A stretch of 64,000 nt of DNA from Pseudomonadota bacterium (GCA_021790335.1 JAJYEE010000008.1:23695-87694); one strand, 5' to 3'; counted from the first letter of the stretch, positions 1 to 9,973 are shown. Notes: generated from the letters alone by a model not told the origin. Numbers and translations are program-made.

Positions 1-354
1 CTTGCGCTGCGCCGCGCGCTTCTGTTGCCGCTCGTGCGCTAGGGCCTGCTGTTGCTGTTGCCTGAGCTGCTGTTGCAGGGCCTGCTGTTGCTGCCTCAAC
101 TCCTGCTGCTGCAGCTGCTTCTGCCGCACCAGCTCCTGCTGTGCAAGCCGCTGTTTCAGTTTTTGCGCCGCCCGCCTCGCCGCGGTCGCATCCACCACGT
201 GAGCTTCGATCATCTTCGGTGCCTGCACCGCGTCGTTCTCGCTGTGCCAGCGAAAGCTCAACAGCAAGAGGCCGATAATAACCGCATGAACCAGCACCGC
301 ATAGACCACGGCCCTGGTTCTGCCGATCGGCTGACGCACCCCATTGCGTACCAT
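1..354 (-). CDS. tolA: TolA, cell envelope integrity protein (N-terminal part, cut by window edge)
   Basis: TolA is the periplasm-spanning arm that links the inner-membrane TolQR motor to the outer membrane. The visible 118 residues show a short cytoplasmic N-terminus, one membrane segment at about residues 14-32 (VVYAVLVHAVIIGLLLLSF), then a run very rich in Gln, Ala, Arg, Lys and Leu typical of the TolA helical domain II. The ATG lies 6 bp after the tolR stop, so the gene is the fourth member of ybgC-tolQ-tolR-tolA. The C-terminal domain III is outside the window. The Gln-rich repeats make the DNA here strongly CTG-repetitive. Identity rests on order, membrane anchor and composition. Confidence 0.9.
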   Translation of the reverse strand, partial: MVRNGVRQPIGRTRAVVYAVLVHAVIIGLLLLSFRWHSENDAVQAPKMIEAHVVDATAARRAAQKLKQRLAQQELVRQKQLQQQELRQQQQALQQQLRQQQQQALAHERQQKRAAQRK

Positions 355-360
355 AGATTG

Positions 361-804
361 CTACCTGCCGGGCCCGGCACCCTCCGCGCCCGCCGGCGTT
401 TGGGTCAGAAGACCGACACTCTCGGCGCCAGCGCCTTGCAGCAGTGCCATGGCCCTGACTACCTCATCATACGCGGCACGCCCGTCGCCACGGATCATGA
501 CCGGCGTCCGCGGACGGATGCGCAGAACCGTAGCCACCTTGGTCTGGAGCTCGGCCGGCGTGATCAGGCGATCGTCCAGATAATACTTTCCGGTGCGTGT
601 GACCGTCACCACCAGGGTGTCCCGATTGTCGGTATTCACAGGCCGCGCGGCAGCCTGTGGCAGATCGACCTTGACCCCCTGGGTCAGCAGCGGCGCAGTT
701 ATCATGAAAATCACCAGCAGCACCAGCATCACGTCGATATAGGGCACGACGTTGATTTCGGCCATCAGCTTCCTGCGCCGGCTGCGATAGGTCGACATGC
801 TCAT
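361..804 (-). CDS. tolR: TolR, ExbD-family motor protein
   Basis: TolR is a single-span inner-membrane protein that, with TolQ, uses proton motive force to energise TolA during outer-membrane constriction. The 147-residue product has the family start RRKLMAEINVVPYIDVMLVL, including the conserved membrane-embedded Asp (in YIDVMLVL, residues about 22-29) thought to carry the proton, followed by a periplasmic domain. The length is close to the E. coli protein. Its start overlaps the tolQ stop by 4 bp, so translational coupling is likely. Confidence 0.96.
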   Translation of the reverse strand: MSMSTYRSRRRKLMAEINVVPYIDVMLVLLVIFMITAPLLTQGVKVDLPQAAARPVNTDNRDTLVVTVTRTGKYYLDDRLITPAELQTKVATVLRIRPRTPVMIRGDGRAAYDEVVRAMALLQGAGAESVGLLTQTPAGAEGAGPGR

Positions 805-1511
805 GCCTTGGCCAGAAACGCCTGACGCTGCAGGATGCTCGAGAATTCCTCCGAGAACACTTCGTAGCGCGTGACCAGCCGCTCGACATCATGGGAATAG
901 CGGTTGTAGGCGATCACCGCCGGAATCGCCGCAAACAGGCCCATGGCCGTTGTGACCAGCGCTTCCGAAATGCCGGGGGCGACATTGGCGATCGTGACCT
1001 GCTGCAAAGCGCCGAGCGCGTGGAATGCGTTCATGATGCCCCACACGGTACCGAACAGGCCGACATAGGGGCTGGTCGATCCGACCGTCGCCAGAAACGA
1101 AAGGCTTGTCTCCAGATATTCGATCTCGCGGCTCAGCGCCACGCGCATGGCGCGCTGCGCGCCTTCCAGAATATCCATGGGCTCGATGTTCTTCTGCTTC
1201 TCGAGACGGGCGAATTCCTTGAACCCGGCAACGAACATAGAGTCCATCCCGGAATTTGCGTCTTCGTTCTGGGAGAGGTCCTTGTACATCTGGCTAAGAT
1301 TGCCGCCGGACCAGAACCGGCTTTCGAATCCGGCGGCCGCCTGGTTGGCAGCCTTGATCATGAACCACTTTCGGAAAATCATGGTCCAGGACAGCAGCGA
1401 TGCCAGAAGCAGCAGCAGCAGAACCAGCTGTACCAGTACGCTCGCGTCGCGGACGATCGAGAACAAGGCAATGCCTTGGTTGGCCGTAACGATATTCAAG
1501 GCTTTCTCCAC
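801..1511 (-). CDS. tolQ: TolQ, MotA/TolQ/ExbB proton channel protein
   Basis: TolQ is the three-span inner-membrane subunit of the Tol-Pal motor. The 236-residue product has a first hydrophobic segment near residues 25-45 (VLVQLVLLLLLLASLLSW), a long cytoplasmic loop, and the conserved paired helices around VGSTSPYVGLFGTVWGIMNAF and GLFAAIPAVIAYNRYSHDVE. The only usable ATG at the N-terminus overlaps the 3' end of ybgC by 16 bp. The length is normal for the family (about 230 residues). Confidence 0.96.
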   Translation of the reverse strand: MEKALNIVTANQGIALFSIVRDASVLVQLVLLLLLLASLLSWTMIFRKWFMIKAANQAAAGFESRFWSGGNLSQMYKDLSQNEDANSGMDSMFVAGFKEFARLEKQKNIEPMDILEGAQRAMRVALSREIEYLETSLSFLATVGSTSPYVGLFGTVWGIMNAFHALGALQQVTIANVAPGISEALVTTAMGLFAAIPAVIAYNRYSHDVERLVTRYEVFSEEFSSILQRQAFLAKA

Positions 1512-1909
1512 AGATTGATGCGGGACAGAACAGAGGACGGAATGGGTTTGGGGAAGAATCCCTGTGAGTCCAGGCAGGCAACCTTGATTTCCCCGGCGCA
1601 GATCGCTTCGCCGCCGCGGCGGACCTCCTGCGCGAACACGAGGCTCGCGGAGCCGATTCTGCCAAGCGCTGCCGTTATCTCCAGCATATCATTCAAGCGC
1701 GCCGGCCTGAGATAGTCGGCTCGCACGGAACGTACCGCGAATACGACATTCTGGATGCTGCTAAGTTCATTCTGGTCGAACCCGAGCGCGCGCAGCCATT
1801 CGGTGCGCGCACGCTCCATGAATCTCAGGTAATTGGCGTAATACACGACACCGCCCGCGTCCGTGTCCTCGTAGTACACCCTTACCGGGATGGAAAAAAC
1901 CGCACTCAC
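1496..1909 (-). CDS. ybgC: YbgC, Tol-Pal associated acyl-CoA thioesterase
   Basis: A hot-dog-fold thioesterase, first gene of the tol-pal cluster in many proteobacteria. The family signature VRVYYEDTDAGGVVYYANY is present with its catalytic Asp, followed by LRFMERARTEWLR. I chose the GTG at 1909, which gives 137 residues and an N-terminus matching the E. coli protein (134). An ATG at 1969 would add 20 residues with no family counterpart, so the longer start is less likely but not excluded. Membrane-associated phospholipid or acyl-CoA metabolism is the known family role; the true substrate cannot be read from sequence. Confidence 0.9.
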   Translation of the reverse strand: MSAVFSIPVRVYYEDTDAGGVVYYANYLRFMERARTEWLRALGFDQNELSSIQNVVFAVRSVRADYLRPARLNDMLEITAALGRIGSASLVFAQEVRRGGEAICAGEIKVACLDSQGFFPKPIPSSVLSRINLWRKP

Positions 1910-2004
1910 GGCATCCGCCCACCAGTCTCGTACGGCACCGGCGGAGCGCAGCTGCACGCGCCCTGGCATCGATATCGGCCCAACCAGGCCCGCGACCGCA
2001 TCCG

Positions 2005-3054
2005 CTATTCGCCCTCGAAGATCCCGCGCTGCGACGGCTCCGTGGCCGCAGGCGGCGACAGCCCGAAATGCAGCCAGGCTCCGCGCGTCGCAACCCGTCC
2101 GCGCGGCGTGCGTGCCAGGAACCCCTGCTGGATCAGAAACGGCTCGACAACGTCCTCGATCGTCCCGCGCTCCTCGCCGATCGCAGCGGCGATGGAGTCT
2201 ATGCCGACCGGGCCGCCGCTGAACTTTTCGAGCACAGCAAGCAGGAACTTGCGGTCGAGCGGGTCAAAACCATGCTCATCGACGCTCAGCATGCGCAATG
2301 CGCCTTCCGCGATGTCCCCGCTCAGCACGCCCTCGCCCCGGATCTGGGCAAAATCGCGTGCCCGCCGCAGCAGCCGGTTGGCGATGCGCGGAGTTCCACG
2401 CGAGCGGCGCGCTATCGCTGCAATGCCTTCCGCGTCGGCCTCTATGCCGAGAATGCCGGCGGAACGTCCGACAATGCGCGCAAGGTCGTCGGCCCCGTAG
2501 AATTCCAGGCGCTGCACGATTCCGAAGCGATCGCGCAACGGCGAGGTGAGCAGGCCGGCACGGGTGGTGGCTCCGATCAGGGTGAACGGCGGCAGTTCAA
2601 GCTTGATCGAGCGCGCCGCCGGCCCTTCGCCGATCAGGATATCGATCTGGCAATCCTCCATGGCCGGATACAGAATCTCTTCGACGACCGGGCTCAACCG
2701 GTGTATCTCGTCGATGAACAGCACGTCATGCGGCTTCAGGTTGGTCAGCAGGGCCGCGAGGTCGCCCGGACGCTCCAGCACCGGACCTGAGGTCTGGCGC
2801 AGGCCCGCCCCCATCTCATGGGCGATGATGTTGGCCAGCGTCGTCTTGCCGAGACCCGGCGGACCGAACAGCAGCACATGATCGAGCGCTTCGCCGCGCT
2901 TGCGCGCCGCTGCGATGAACACCTCCATCTGTTCGTGGATCTCGGGCTGCCCGATGTAGTCCTGCAGACACTGCGGACGCAGCGTGTTCTCCACCCCCTG
3001 ATCTTCGGCCGAGCCCTCGCTTTGCGCCGAGACCAGGCGCTCGGTTTCTATCAT
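2005..3054 (-). CDS. ruvB: RuvB, Holliday junction branch-migration ATPase
   Basis: RuvB is the hexameric AAA+ motor that drives branch migration with RuvA. The 349-residue protein has Walker [10 protein letters not shown], Walker [11 protein letters not shown], sensor region [20 protein letters not shown], and the C-terminal winged-helix ending [12 protein letters not shown]. The start MIETERLV at 3054 gives a normal length. The open frame runs much further upstream, but that part only shadows ruvA and ruvC. The ATG overlaps the ruvA stop as ATGA, indicating coupling in ruvC-ruvA-ruvB. No LexA box was recognised upstream of the cluster. Confidence 0.97.
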   Translation of the reverse strand: MIETERLVSAQSEGSAEDQGVENTLRPQCLQDYIGQPEIHEQMEVFIAAARKRGEALDHVLLFGPPGLGKTTLANIIAHEMGAGLRQTSGPVLERPGDLAALLTNLKPHDVLFIDEIHRLSPVVEEILYPAMEDCQIDILIGEGPAARSIKLELPPFTLIGATTRAGLLTSPLRDRFGIVQRLEFYGADDLARIVGRSAGILGIEADAEGIAAIARRSRGTPRIANRLLRRARDFAQIRGEGVLSGDIAEGALRMLSVDEHGFDPLDRKFLLAVLEKFSGGPVGIDSIAAAIGEERGTIEDVVEPFLIQQGFLARTPRGRVATRGAWLHFGLSPPAATEPSQRGIFEGE

Positions 3055-3647
3055 GTGCGCAACCCTGCCAGCCCCTTGAGGGCCTGGCGTATGATTTCTT
3101 CGCTGCGCAGGCCATCCGGGGACACCGATCCCACCGCGCGGCTCGCTTCCTGCGGCCTGTAGCCTAACGCAACCAGGGCGCTGATCGCCTCCTGCACCGG
3201 ATCGGGTGGCCCGGCCGGCGGACGGACGGCATCCGCGGACGGTCCCGGCTCGATCTTGTCCCGCAGTTCGATGACCAGGCGCTCGGCGGTCTTGCGGCCT
3301 ATCCCCGGCACCCGCGTAAGGCGGGCGATATCCTCCTGGGCGATGCAGCGCAACAGCTCTTCGTCCGACAGACCCGAAAGAATCGCGAGCGCGACGCGCG
3401 GACCCACGCCGTTCACCTTGAGCAGACTGCGGAACAGCCGGCGCTGGCGTTCGCGCGAGAACCCGTACAGCAAGTGGGCGTCGTCGCGTACCACAAGATG
3501 GGTATGCAGAGTGACGATCCCGCCGGCTTGCGGGAGATCGTAGAAGGTCGACATGGGCGCCTCCAGCTCGTAGCCGACCCCGCCGACATCCACCAGCAGC
3601 CGCGGCGGCTCTTTGACCAGCAGGGTGCCGTGCAGGCGCCCGATCAC
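3051..3647 (-). CDS. ruvA: RuvA, Holliday junction recognition protein
   Basis: RuvA tetramers bind four-way junctions and load RuvB. The 198-residue product begins [10 protein letters not shown] with an OB-fold region (about 1-63), two helix-hairpin-helix motifs ([13 protein letters not shown] and [16 protein letters not shown]), and a C-terminal domain (about 150-198) that contacts RuvB. The start codon is GTG and overlaps the ruvC stop as GTGA; the end overlaps the ruvB start by 4 bp. The length matches the family (about 200). Confidence 0.97.
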   Translation of the reverse strand: MIGRLHGTLLVKEPPRLLVDVGGVGYELEAPMSTFYDLPQAGGIVTLHTHLVVRDDAHLLYGFSRERQRRLFRSLLKVNGVGPRVALAILSGLSDEELLRCIAQEDIARLTRVPGIGRKTAERLVIELRDKIEPGPSADAVRPPAGPPDPVQEAISALVALGYRPQEASRAVGSVSPDGLRSEEIIRQALKGLAGLRT

Positions 3648-4180
3648 CGTCTGCCCTCGAAGCCGCGCACCACCCGCAGACGGGGTGCCGCCCGGCGTGC
3701 GCCCATGCCGACGCCCGAAGCGTGATGCGCGTGGCAGATAGCACAGGCGAGCGCATCGGCCGCGTCCGCTTGGGGCATGCCGGAGAGCTCAAGCAGCGCC
3801 TTGACCATGTGCTTGACCTGGTCCTTGTGCGCGTGGCCGTGCCCGACCACCGCGCGCTTGATCTGCAGGGCCGTAAACTCGGATACGGGGAGCGTGCGGT
3901 TTACGCCGGCGAGAATGGCGGCAGCCCGCGCCTGTCCGAGCTTGAGCGCAGAGTCAGCATTACGCGCCATGAACACCTTTTCGATGGTGAGGACTTCCGG
4001 CTGGTACCGCTCGATGATCTCGAGCACGCCGTTGTACACGACTTTCAGGCGCTCGGCGAGGTTTTCTCCCGCCACACGCACGCAGCCGCTGGCGACATAA
4101 CCGACCGCGCCCGAAGCCAGCACATTCACCACGCCGAATCCCGTGATGCGCGAACCCGGATCTATGCCCAGTATCCGCAT
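3644..4180 (-). CDS. ruvC: RuvC, Holliday junction endonuclease
   Basis: RuvC is the metal-dependent resolvase that nicks Holliday junctions symmetrically. The N-terminus [16 protein letters not shown] carries the first catalytic Asp, TIEKVF the next acidic residue, and the C-terminal [11 protein letters not shown] plus [14 protein letters not shown] the remaining carboxylates. I chose the ATG at 4180 (178 residues, close to the 173 of E. coli). Upstream in-frame starts at 4201 (ATG) and 4210 (GTG) would add residues MLEIAAG or MSSMLEIAAG, not usual for the family. The gene follows yebC as in E. coli. Confidence 0.96.
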   Translation of the reverse strand: MRILGIDPGSRITGFGVVNVLASGAVGYVASGCVRVAGENLAERLKVVYNGVLEIIERYQPEVLTIEKVFMARNADSALKLGQARAAAILAGVNRTLPVSEFTALQIKRAVVGHGHAHKDQVKHMVKALLELSGMPQADAADALACAICHAHHASGVGMGARRAAPRLRVVRGFEGRR

Positions 4181-4222
4181 CCCGGCGGCTATTTCCAGCA
4201 TCGAAGACACGCGAGCGCGCGC

Positions 4223-4969
4223 TCAGCCGGTGTGCCGCTCCAACATCTCGCCAGGAAAATCCGCATTGGTATACACATTCTGCACGTCATCTAAGTCCTC
4301 AAGGACGTCCATGAGCTTCAGCATTTTTTCGGCTTCCTCGCCGTCCAGCCTGACATCGGTGCTGGCGCGCTGCACGATTTCGGCATGTTCCGGTCCGAGC
4401 CCGGCCTGCTCCATCGCGCGGCACACATTTTCGAAGGCATCGGGCACGGTCAATACTTCGATGGAGCCATCCTCGTTGGCGATCACATCGTCCGCCCCGG
4501 CCGCCAGTGCCACCTCCATCACCTTATCCTCGCTGGTCCCTGCCGGGTAGGTCAACACGCCTAGCTTCCTGAACAGGTAGGCGACCGAACCGTCGGTGCC
4601 GAGATTGCCGCCGTGCTTGGCGAAGGCGTGACGCACTTCGCCCACGGTACGGGTGCGGTTGTCGGTCGTACATTCGACCATCACCGCTACGCCACCCGGA
4701 CCATACCCCTCGTAGCGGATCTCCTCGTAGTGCGCTCCTTCGAGTTCGCCGGTGCCCCGCTTGATCGCGCGCTCGATACTGTCCTTGGTCATGTTCTGAG
4801 ACAGGGCCTTGTCGATCGCCCCGCGCAGACGCGGATTGTAGGCCGGATCGCCGCCGGCGCGCGCCGCGACGGTAATTTCGCGGATCAGCCTGGTGAATAT
4901 TTTCCCGCGCTTGGCATCCTGCACACCTTTGCGGAAGCGGATATTGGCCCATTTGGAGTGGCCGGCCAT
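4223..4969 (-). CDS. yebC: YebC/TACO1-family translation or transcription factor
   Basis: A member of the YebC/TACO1 family, described in bacteria as a regulator and more recently as a factor easing translation of proline-rich stretches. The 248-residue product starts [15 protein letters not shown] and contains the family's PYNPRLR-like and [14 protein letters not shown] segments. The position immediately upstream of ruvC is the usual gammaproteobacterial arrangement. An AGGAG sequence lies about 12 bp before the ATG. Confidence 0.95.
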   Translation of the reverse strand: MAGHSKWANIRFRKGVQDAKRGKIFTRLIREITVAARAGGDPAYNPRLRGAIDKALSQNMTKDSIERAIKRGTGELEGAHYEEIRYEGYGPGGVAVMVECTTDNRTRTVGEVRHAFAKHGGNLGTDGSVAYLFRKLGVLTYPAGTSEDKVMEVALAAGADDVIANEDGSIEVLTVPDAFENVCRAMEQAGLGPEHAEIVQRASTDVRLDGEEAEKMLKLMDVLEDLDDVQNVYTNADFPGEMLERHTG

Positions 4970-5108
4970 GGGGTATTGTGCTCCTAACTCTTTGAGTTTG
5001 CGTGCTTCTTCAGGCTGACGGGGTGGCGCCGCAAGCCGGCGCCCAGTCTAACACCGCGTGCACGTGTTCCCAAAGCAGCCTGGCGCCAATGCTCCGCAAG
5101 CCGGGCCT

Positions 5109-5771
5109 TCAGAGGCCAAAACGGCCCGCGCTCAAAAACTGGCAGACTGCCCGGGCGACCTGCCCGGATATGAGCAGGCCGAAATGGGATACCGGCAACG
5201 AAATCCGGTCGGTTGCTTCCGGCAGCTGCGCCTCGGCCAGGCGCACCGTACCGTCGGAAGGGCCGGCCTGCCCCGGCAGCAGGCGTCCGAGCCCGCAATT
5301 GAACGTGCCGGCTACGGTGCCGGTCTCGCGAGGCGGCCATGACCAGAGGCGCCCCTCGCGCGATACGAGCGCCGGCAGGCTCTTGCCAAGAAGGCGGCGT
5401 CCCAGGGCACAGCGCGCGACGGTGGCGGCAGCGTGGCTTCCCTGGTGGGGCGATCCGAGTGTGACGATGCGGCCGGGACGCAGCTGCGGATGATAATGAA
5501 ACAGTGCGTGTACCACGATGCCACCGAGGCTGTAGCCGACATAATGCATGACTGCGGCCGGCTGGGCGTCGACGAATTCCTTCAGAAGATCGGCATTTTC
5601 CTGCAGGCTGCAGGCCATCGACCGATAGGTGAAGCTGCGCACATCGTAGCCGCAGCGGCGCAGGCGTCGGGCAAGCCCGGACAGTACCCATCCCGGCATC
5701 CACAGGCCGTTGACCAGGATCACGGTCTCGCCCCGCCCTGGGACAGGGAATCGCTGCTGTCCGGCACTCAC
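5109..5771 (-). CDS. Alpha/beta hydrolase (esterase/lipase-like)
   Basis: A 220-residue predicted serine hydrolase. It has the oxyanion region ETVILVNGLWMPGWVL and the nucleophile elbow GYSLGG (Ser about residue 100), followed by IVTLGSPHQGSHAA, which resembles the PGAP1/DUF676 lipase-like group; a late PVSHFGLL supplies a candidate catalytic His. No signal peptide is apparent, so it is probably cytoplasmic. It sits between nudB and yebC in the same direction and may be co-transcribed. The substrate is unknown. Confidence 0.8.
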   Translation of the reverse strand: MSAGQQRFPVPGRGETVILVNGLWMPGWVLSGLARRLRRCGYDVRSFTYRSMACSLQENADLLKEFVDAQPAAVMHYVGYSLGGIVVHALFHYHPQLRPGRIVTLGSPHQGSHAAATVARCALGRRLLGKSLPALVSREGRLWSWPPRETGTVAGTFNCGLGRLLPGQAGPSDGTVRLAEAQLPEATDRISLPVSHFGLLISGQVARAVCQFLSAGRFGL

Positions 5772-5813
5772 CCGGACCGCGTCACAGCCCGTACCGCGCC
5801 CAGGTCGCCACCG

Positions 5814-6308
5814 TCATGCCCCCTCTCCGGCACGCCCCCCGAAACCGGCTTCATCCCGCTCCTTCTGAAGCGCGAGCAGCACATCGCGATTCGTCCAGGA
5901 GAAAGCGAGCCGTGCGGCATCGGCGAGCGGCATCCAGACATATTCGGAATGCTCGGCAGGAGTGAGCACGATCGGCACCTCGTTCTTGAGTTCCAGAGAA
6001 AACACGTGCTCGGTGTTCTCGATCGTACCGGGCGCATATTTGTGGCGCCAGTGCGGAAACAGGACATAGCGGTTGCTCGTATGCCAGTCACGCAGATCAT
6101 CCGCAGCCACCACCAGCCCGGTCTCCTCGCGCAGTTCGCGCAACGCGGTGGCGAGCGGCGTTTCATCGTTCCACTCCATGCTGCCGGTGACCGACTGCCA
6201 GAACTCGGGAAAATCGGCGCGGCGCAGCATGAGCGCCTTACCGGCACGCACATACACCACCACCAGCACCGATTCCGGACGCTTGTAGCTGCGCGTATCA
6301 GCCTGCAC
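5814..6308 (-). CDS. nudB: NudB, dihydroneopterin triphosphate diphosphatase
   Basis: A Nudix hydrolase of 164 residues. The Nudix box is complete: Gly in GSMEWNDE, then [10 protein letters not shown] with the metal-binding Glu residues. The sequence context ([10 protein letters not shown] at the start, [20 protein letters not shown]) matches NudB, which removes pyrophosphate from dihydroneopterin triphosphate in folate synthesis. It overlaps the end of aspS by 11 bp, the same aspS-nudB-yebC-ruvC order as in E. coli. Substrate assignment is by family and neighbourhood. Confidence 0.9.
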   Translation of the reverse strand: MQADTRSYKRPESVLVVVYVRAGKALMLRRADFPEFWQSVTGSMEWNDETPLATALRELREETGLVVAADDLRDWHTSNRYVLFPHWRHKYAPGTIENTEHVFSLELKNEVPIVLTPAEHSEYVWMPLADAARLAFSWTNRDVLLALQKERDEAGFGGRAGEGA

Positions 6309-8088
6309 CGCTCACCGGCTCCGGAGGCTTGCGCAACTTGATGTGGAGCTCGCGCAGCTGCGCTTCGTCCACCACGCTCGGGGCATCGGTGAGCAGGCAG
6401 GTTGCCTTCTGTGTCTTGGGAAAGGCGATGACATCGCGAATCGAATCCGCGCCGGCCATGATGGCGGCAATGCGGTCGAGCCCGAAGGCGATACCTCCAT
6501 GCGGAGGCGCCCCGAACTTCAGCGCATCCAGCAGGAACCCGAACTTCGCGCGCGCTTCCTGCGCGCCGATGCCAAGCAGCCCGAACACTTTCTCCTGCAC
6601 TTCCTCGCGATGGATGCGGATCGAACCACCGCCGATCTCCGACCCGTTGAGCACCATGTCGTAGGCGCGCGAAAGCGCGTTCTGCGGATCAATATCGACG
6701 CGCTCCCGGTCGCCTTCCTTAGGTGCTGTAAACGGGTGATGCAGCGCCTGCCAGCGCCGGTCTTCGGCGTTGTACTCGAACATCGGGAAATCCACGACCC
6801 ACACCGGCCTCCACGCCTGCTCCACGAGGCCAAGATCGTGCCCCAGCCGGATGCGCAGGGCACCGAGCGCATCGTTCACCACCTTGGCCTGGTCGGCACC
6901 GAAAAAGACGATATCCCCGGTAGCGGCGCGGCAGCGCGCCATCAGCGCAGCCAATGTCTCGTCGGAAAGGAATTTCAGGATCGGCGACTGCAAGCCTTCG
7001 CGCCCGCGCGTGGCGTCGTTGACTTTTATATAAGCGAGCCCCTTGGCCCCGAACCCGGCCACATAGGCGGTATAGTCATCGATATCCTTGCGCGACAACC
7101 GCTCGCCCTGCGGCAAGCGCAGCGCCGCAACGCGCCCCCCGGGACTGTTGGCGGCCAGCGCAAAAACCTTGAATTCAGCATTCCGGACCAGATCGGCGAC
7201 CTCGACGAGCTCAAGTCCGATACGCAGGTCGGGGCGGTCGACGCCAAAGCGCGCCATCGCCTCGGCGTAGGTCATGCGGGGAAAGGGGTCGGGCAACTCA
7301 ACGGCGAGCACCGCCCGGAAGGCCGTGCGAATCATCTCCTCCATGAGCCGCATGATCCCGTCCTCGTCCAGGAACGAGGTCTCGATGTCGAGCTGGGTAA
7401 ACTCCGGCTGCCGGTCGGCACGCAGATCCTCGTCGCGGAAGCAGCGGGTTACCTGGAAATAGCGCTCGAATCCGGCGACCATCAACAGCTGCTTGAAAAG
7501 CTGCGGCGACTGCGGCAATGCAAAAAAATGACCGGGGTGAGTGCGGCTCGGTACCAGATAATCACGCGCACCCTCGGGCGTGGACTTGGTAAGCACCGGC
7601 GTTTCGATCTCGACAAAGTCGCGATCTTCGAGAAACCGCCGCAGCGTCCGGGTCAGAGAGTGGCGCAGGAGTATATTGCGGCGCATGTGGTCGCGCCGCA
7701 GATCGAGATAGCGGTACTTCAGGCGAACACTCTCGTTGAGTTCGGCTTCGTCGAGCTGGAAGGGCAAGGGCTCGGAGCGGTTGAGGACCTCCAGGCTCCC
7801 GGCCAGCACCTCGACCATGCCGCTGTGCAGATGCGGATTCTCGGTTCCGGGCGGGCGCCTGCGCACTTGCCCTTCGACCCGCAGCACGTATTCGCTGCGC
7901 ACGCCCTCGGCTGCGGAAAAGGCCACATTATTTTCAGGATCGAACACGATCTGCGCGATGCCGGCGCGATCGCGCAGATCGATGAAAATGACGCCCCCGT
8001 GGTCACGGCGGCTGTGCACCCAACCGCAAAGTTGCACCACCTCGCCGGTCAGGCCGAGGTCCAGCTTTCCGCAATAATGACTGCGCAT
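6298..8088 (-). CDS. aspS: Aspartyl-tRNA synthetase
   Basis: Class II synthetase charging tRNA-Asp. The 596-residue protein has an N-terminal anticodon-binding OB fold ([10 protein letters not shown] to about residue 105, with [20 protein letters not shown]), class II motif 2 ([18 protein letters not shown]), the bacterial GAD insertion in the middle, and motif 3 ([15 protein letters not shown]). The length is typical for bacterial AspRS (about 590). Whether it is discriminating or also charges tRNA-Asn cannot be told from the window. Confidence 0.97.
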   Translation of the reverse strand: MRSHYCGKLDLGLTGEVVQLCGWVHSRRDHGGVIFIDLRDRAGIAQIVFDPENNVAFSAAEGVRSEYVLRVEGQVRRRPPGTENPHLHSGMVEVLAGSLEVLNRSEPLPFQLDEAELNESVRLKYRYLDLRRDHMRRNILLRHSLTRTLRRFLEDRDFVEIETPVLTKSTPEGARDYLVPSRTHPGHFFALPQSPQLFKQLLMVAGFERYFQVTRCFRDEDLRADRQPEFTQLDIETSFLDEDGIMRLMEEMIRTAFRAVLAVELPDPFPRMTYAEAMARFGVDRPDLRIGLELVEVADLVRNAEFKVFALAANSPGGRVAALRLPQGERLSRKDIDDYTAYVAGFGAKGLAYIKVNDATRGREGLQSPILKFLSDETLAALMARCRAATGDIVFFGADQAKVVNDALGALRIRLGHDLGLVEQAWRPVWVVDFPMFEYNAEDRRWQALHHPFTAPKEGDRERVDIDPQNALSRAYDMVLNGSEIGGGSIRIHREEVQEKVFGLLGIGAQEARAKFGFLLDALKFGAPPHGGIAFGLDRIAAIMAGADSIRDVIAFPKTQKATCLLTDAPSVVDEAQLRELHIKLRKPPEPVSGAG

Positions 8089-8153
8089 TCTGAGTATGGG
8101 TCCTTATCACTGGGCAGAAATCGGTATGCCGGCGCTCGTCGGTCTGCGTGCGC

Positions 8154-8792
8154 TCAGCGCATGGGGTCTGATTCTACGCTACCGCTGTTCTTTTTGCCGT
8201 CCGGACCGACCACCCCAGCCGACAGGATGAGCTTGATCCCCGCGTCCACGCTCATGTCGAGTTCGATGGCTTCGCTGCGCGGCACCATCAGGAAAAAACC
8301 GGCTGTGGGATTGGGCGTCGTCGGCACGAAAATATGCACGAGATCCCGACCGGTTTTCCGGTTGACCTCATGCGTGCCCTCCCCCGTCAGGAACGCGAGC
8401 GTCCACATGCCGGATCGGGGATACTGCACCAGGAGCACCTTGCGAAATGATGTAGCAGAGTTGCCAAAAAGGGTTTCCGTGAGCTGCTTCGCGGCGGAAT
8501 AGATGGCGCGCACCACCGGGATGTGCGCCAGAAGCTCCTCCCATAGCCTGACCAGGTTGCGCCCGAAGAGATTCGTCGCGATCACCCCGGTCAGAAGCAG
8601 CACGGCCAAAACCAGCACCGCGCCGACACCAGGCAGATGAAAGCCGAGAAGCCGGTCGGGCTGGATTGTCGGGGGCAACAGCCGCAGCGTCTGGTCCACC
8701 GTTTCGAACAGAAACCGGACAAGCACCGCCGTGACCGCCAGCGGCAACCAAACCAGGAGTCCGGCAATCAAGTAGCGGCGCAGTCTGACCAT
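8154..8792 (-). CDS. DUF502 family membrane protein
   Basis: A 212-residue integral membrane protein matching the DUF502 family. It starts MVRLRRYLIAGLLVWLPLAV with one membrane span near residues 6-30 and a second near 55-75 (VGAVLVLAVLLLTGVIATNLFG), followed by a soluble part with NPTAGFFLMVPR, which is characteristic of the family. Function is unknown; in proteobacteria it is very often found next to aspS and the FmdB-like zinc ribbon gene, as here. The TM topology is by inspection. Confidence 0.88.
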   Translation of the reverse strand: MVRLRRYLIAGLLVWLPLAVTAVLVRFLFETVDQTLRLLPPTIQPDRLLGFHLPGVGAVLVLAVLLLTGVIATNLFGRNLVRLWEELLAHIPVVRAIYSAAKQLTETLFGNSATSFRKVLLVQYPRSGMWTLAFLTGEGTHEVNRKTGRDLVHIFVPTTPNPTAGFFLMVPRSEAIELDMSVDAGIKLILSAGVVGPDGKKNSGSVESDPMR

Positions 8793-8828
8793 ACCATGGA
8801 TAGCCCGGGCGACCGGGCCGGAAAAACG

Positions 8829-9140
8829 CTAATGGCCACAACCGCAGGTGCCGCCACCACAGCCGCCGGCCTTCTTGGCAGGACCGGCATCTGTGGCGGA
8901 ACCGGCATCACCCGCCTTCTTGTCACCCTTGTCGCCGCCGTCTTTGGTCTTTCCGGAACCACCCTTGAAATCCGTTGCGTACCAGCCATTTCCCTTGAGC
9001 TGGAATCCGGCAGCCGATATGCGCTTTTTAAGTTCCGGTTTTCCACAGGCAGGACACACGGTGAGAACCGGCTCGCTCAGCTTCTGCATCACCTCGTGCT
9101 CGCGTCCGCAGGCCTGGCAAAAATACTCGTAAATCGGCAT
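8829..9140 (-). CDS. FmdB-family zinc ribbon protein
   Basis: A 103-residue protein starting MPIYEYFCQACG, with two CxxC pairs (CQAC and CPAC) forming a small zinc ribbon, then a basic Gly/Lys/Asp-rich linker and a Cys-Gly-His tail (GGCGGGTCGCGH) that could bind metal. The family is a putative regulator; the exact role is unknown. The start at 9140 has a strong GGAGG 8 bp upstream; the frame extends upstream without homology. It is the first gene of the run leading into DUF502 and aspS. Confidence 0.9.
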   Translation of the reverse strand: MPIYEYFCQACGREHEVMQKLSEPVLTVCPACGKPELKKRISAAGFQLKGNGWYATDFKGGSGKTKDGGDKGDKKAGDAGSATDAGPAKKAGGCGGGTCGCGH

Positions 9141-9218
9141 GACAATCCTCCACAAAAAAGGCGCCGCTGGATTCATTTGGGGTCGAATCCCGCACAAAAC
9201 AACCAGATAGGCTGGGAA

Positions 9219-9247
9219 ATTATAGCCTGAAGCGGGTCTTGGCCGCA
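9219..9247 (-). promoter_or_regulatory. Candidate sigma-70 promoter for the fmdB-DUF502-aspS run
   Basis: Reading the minus strand, a perfect TATAAT (9224-9219) is preceded at 17 bp by a weak -35 (TGCGGC). It lies about 80 bp upstream of the fmdB-like start and no other gene intervenes. The -10 is convincing, the -35 is not. Confidence 0.45.
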
Positions 9248-9300
9248 CGGATTGCCGTATTTCTGGCTGTCCGTGAGGAAAAATCCAGATTCGCCGGCTC

Positions 9301-9774
9301 TCAGAGGTAGAGGTGGCTGATATGCCCGTGCCGGGCCGTCGAAAACAGACGACGGAACTGGCCGTTACTCAAATGCAGGAGTTCGCGGTGATCGCCGCCC
9401 TCCATATACACTTCGGGCTGATCCACCAAGCTGTCGTCCACCAGCATTTCCAACCCGTAGGCGCAGCCGGCCGCCGGAATCGCTCCGGCTTCGCAATCCC
9501 GGAACAGTGTCGCGGCAGCTCGTTCCGTCGCAAGACCGAGCCGCCGGTCGAGCAGCCGGTGGACCTGGCCCAGCTCCAGGCGGCAATTGGCCGGAATGAC
9601 TGCCACCAGAAACCCGTGCTCGTCCTCCAGGACGACTGACTTTGCGAGACTGCCCGCAGGCACGTGGGCCACATTCGCCGTCGCCCGGCTTGAAGTCGTG
9701 CGCTGGTGCGCCAGGATCTCGTAGTCGATCTCCAGTTCGGCAAGGTACTGCCGCAAGGTAGGCGCGAGGCTCAT
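9301..9774 (-). CDS. YbaK/EbsC-type aminoacyl-tRNA deacylase domain protein
   Basis: A 157-residue protein of the YbaK/ProRS-associated (INS) domain superfamily, which hydrolyses mischarged aminoacyl-tRNAs in trans. Seen features are the start LRQYLAELEIDYEILAHQ, the segment AKSVVLEDEHGFLVAVIPA with the conserved Lys, and the Gly-containing AGAIPAAGCAYGLEMLVDDS. The ATG at 9774 matches the family N-terminus; the open frame upstream is a shadow over low-complexity sequence. It has no close same-strand neighbour. Which aminoacyl-tRNA it edits cannot be inferred. Confidence 0.85.
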   Translation of the reverse strand: MSLAPTLRQYLAELEIDYEILAHQRTTSSRATANVAHVPAGSLAKSVVLEDEHGFLVAVIPANCRLELGQVHRLLDRRLGLATERAAATLFRDCEAGAIPAAGCAYGLEMLVDDSLVDQPEVYMEGGDHRELLHLSNGQFRRLFSTARHGHISHLYL

Positions 9775-9935
9775 GGACGGTCCCCTCCGTGGTGTCCTGC
9801 TGGAGCTACGATAGATCCGGACCCGGCACCATGACCATACCCCGGTGGGGATAGCTGCCCACAACACCGTCAATCGATACCGCACGCAACCGCGCCGGTA
9901 CCGCTGCACATCGGCCGGGGCCGCCCTGCTTCTCG

Positions 9936-9973
9936 AAAAAAAAAAGCCCCTGGGCCACGCTATGCCCAGGGGC
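9936..9973 (-). terminator. Rho-independent terminator after the RPD-repeat gene
   Basis: On the minus strand a perfect 10-bp stem GCCCCTGGGC / GCCCAGGGGC with an 8-nt loop is followed by ten T residues. It begins 18 bp after the stop codon of the RPD-repeat gene, ending the beta-barrel/RPD-repeat transcript. Confidence 0.93.

Noticed and set aside
2005..3792. An extended 595-codon version of RuvB
   Set aside because: The extra N-terminus only overlays ruvA and ruvC in another frame; the ATGA overlap at 3051-3054 fixes the real start.
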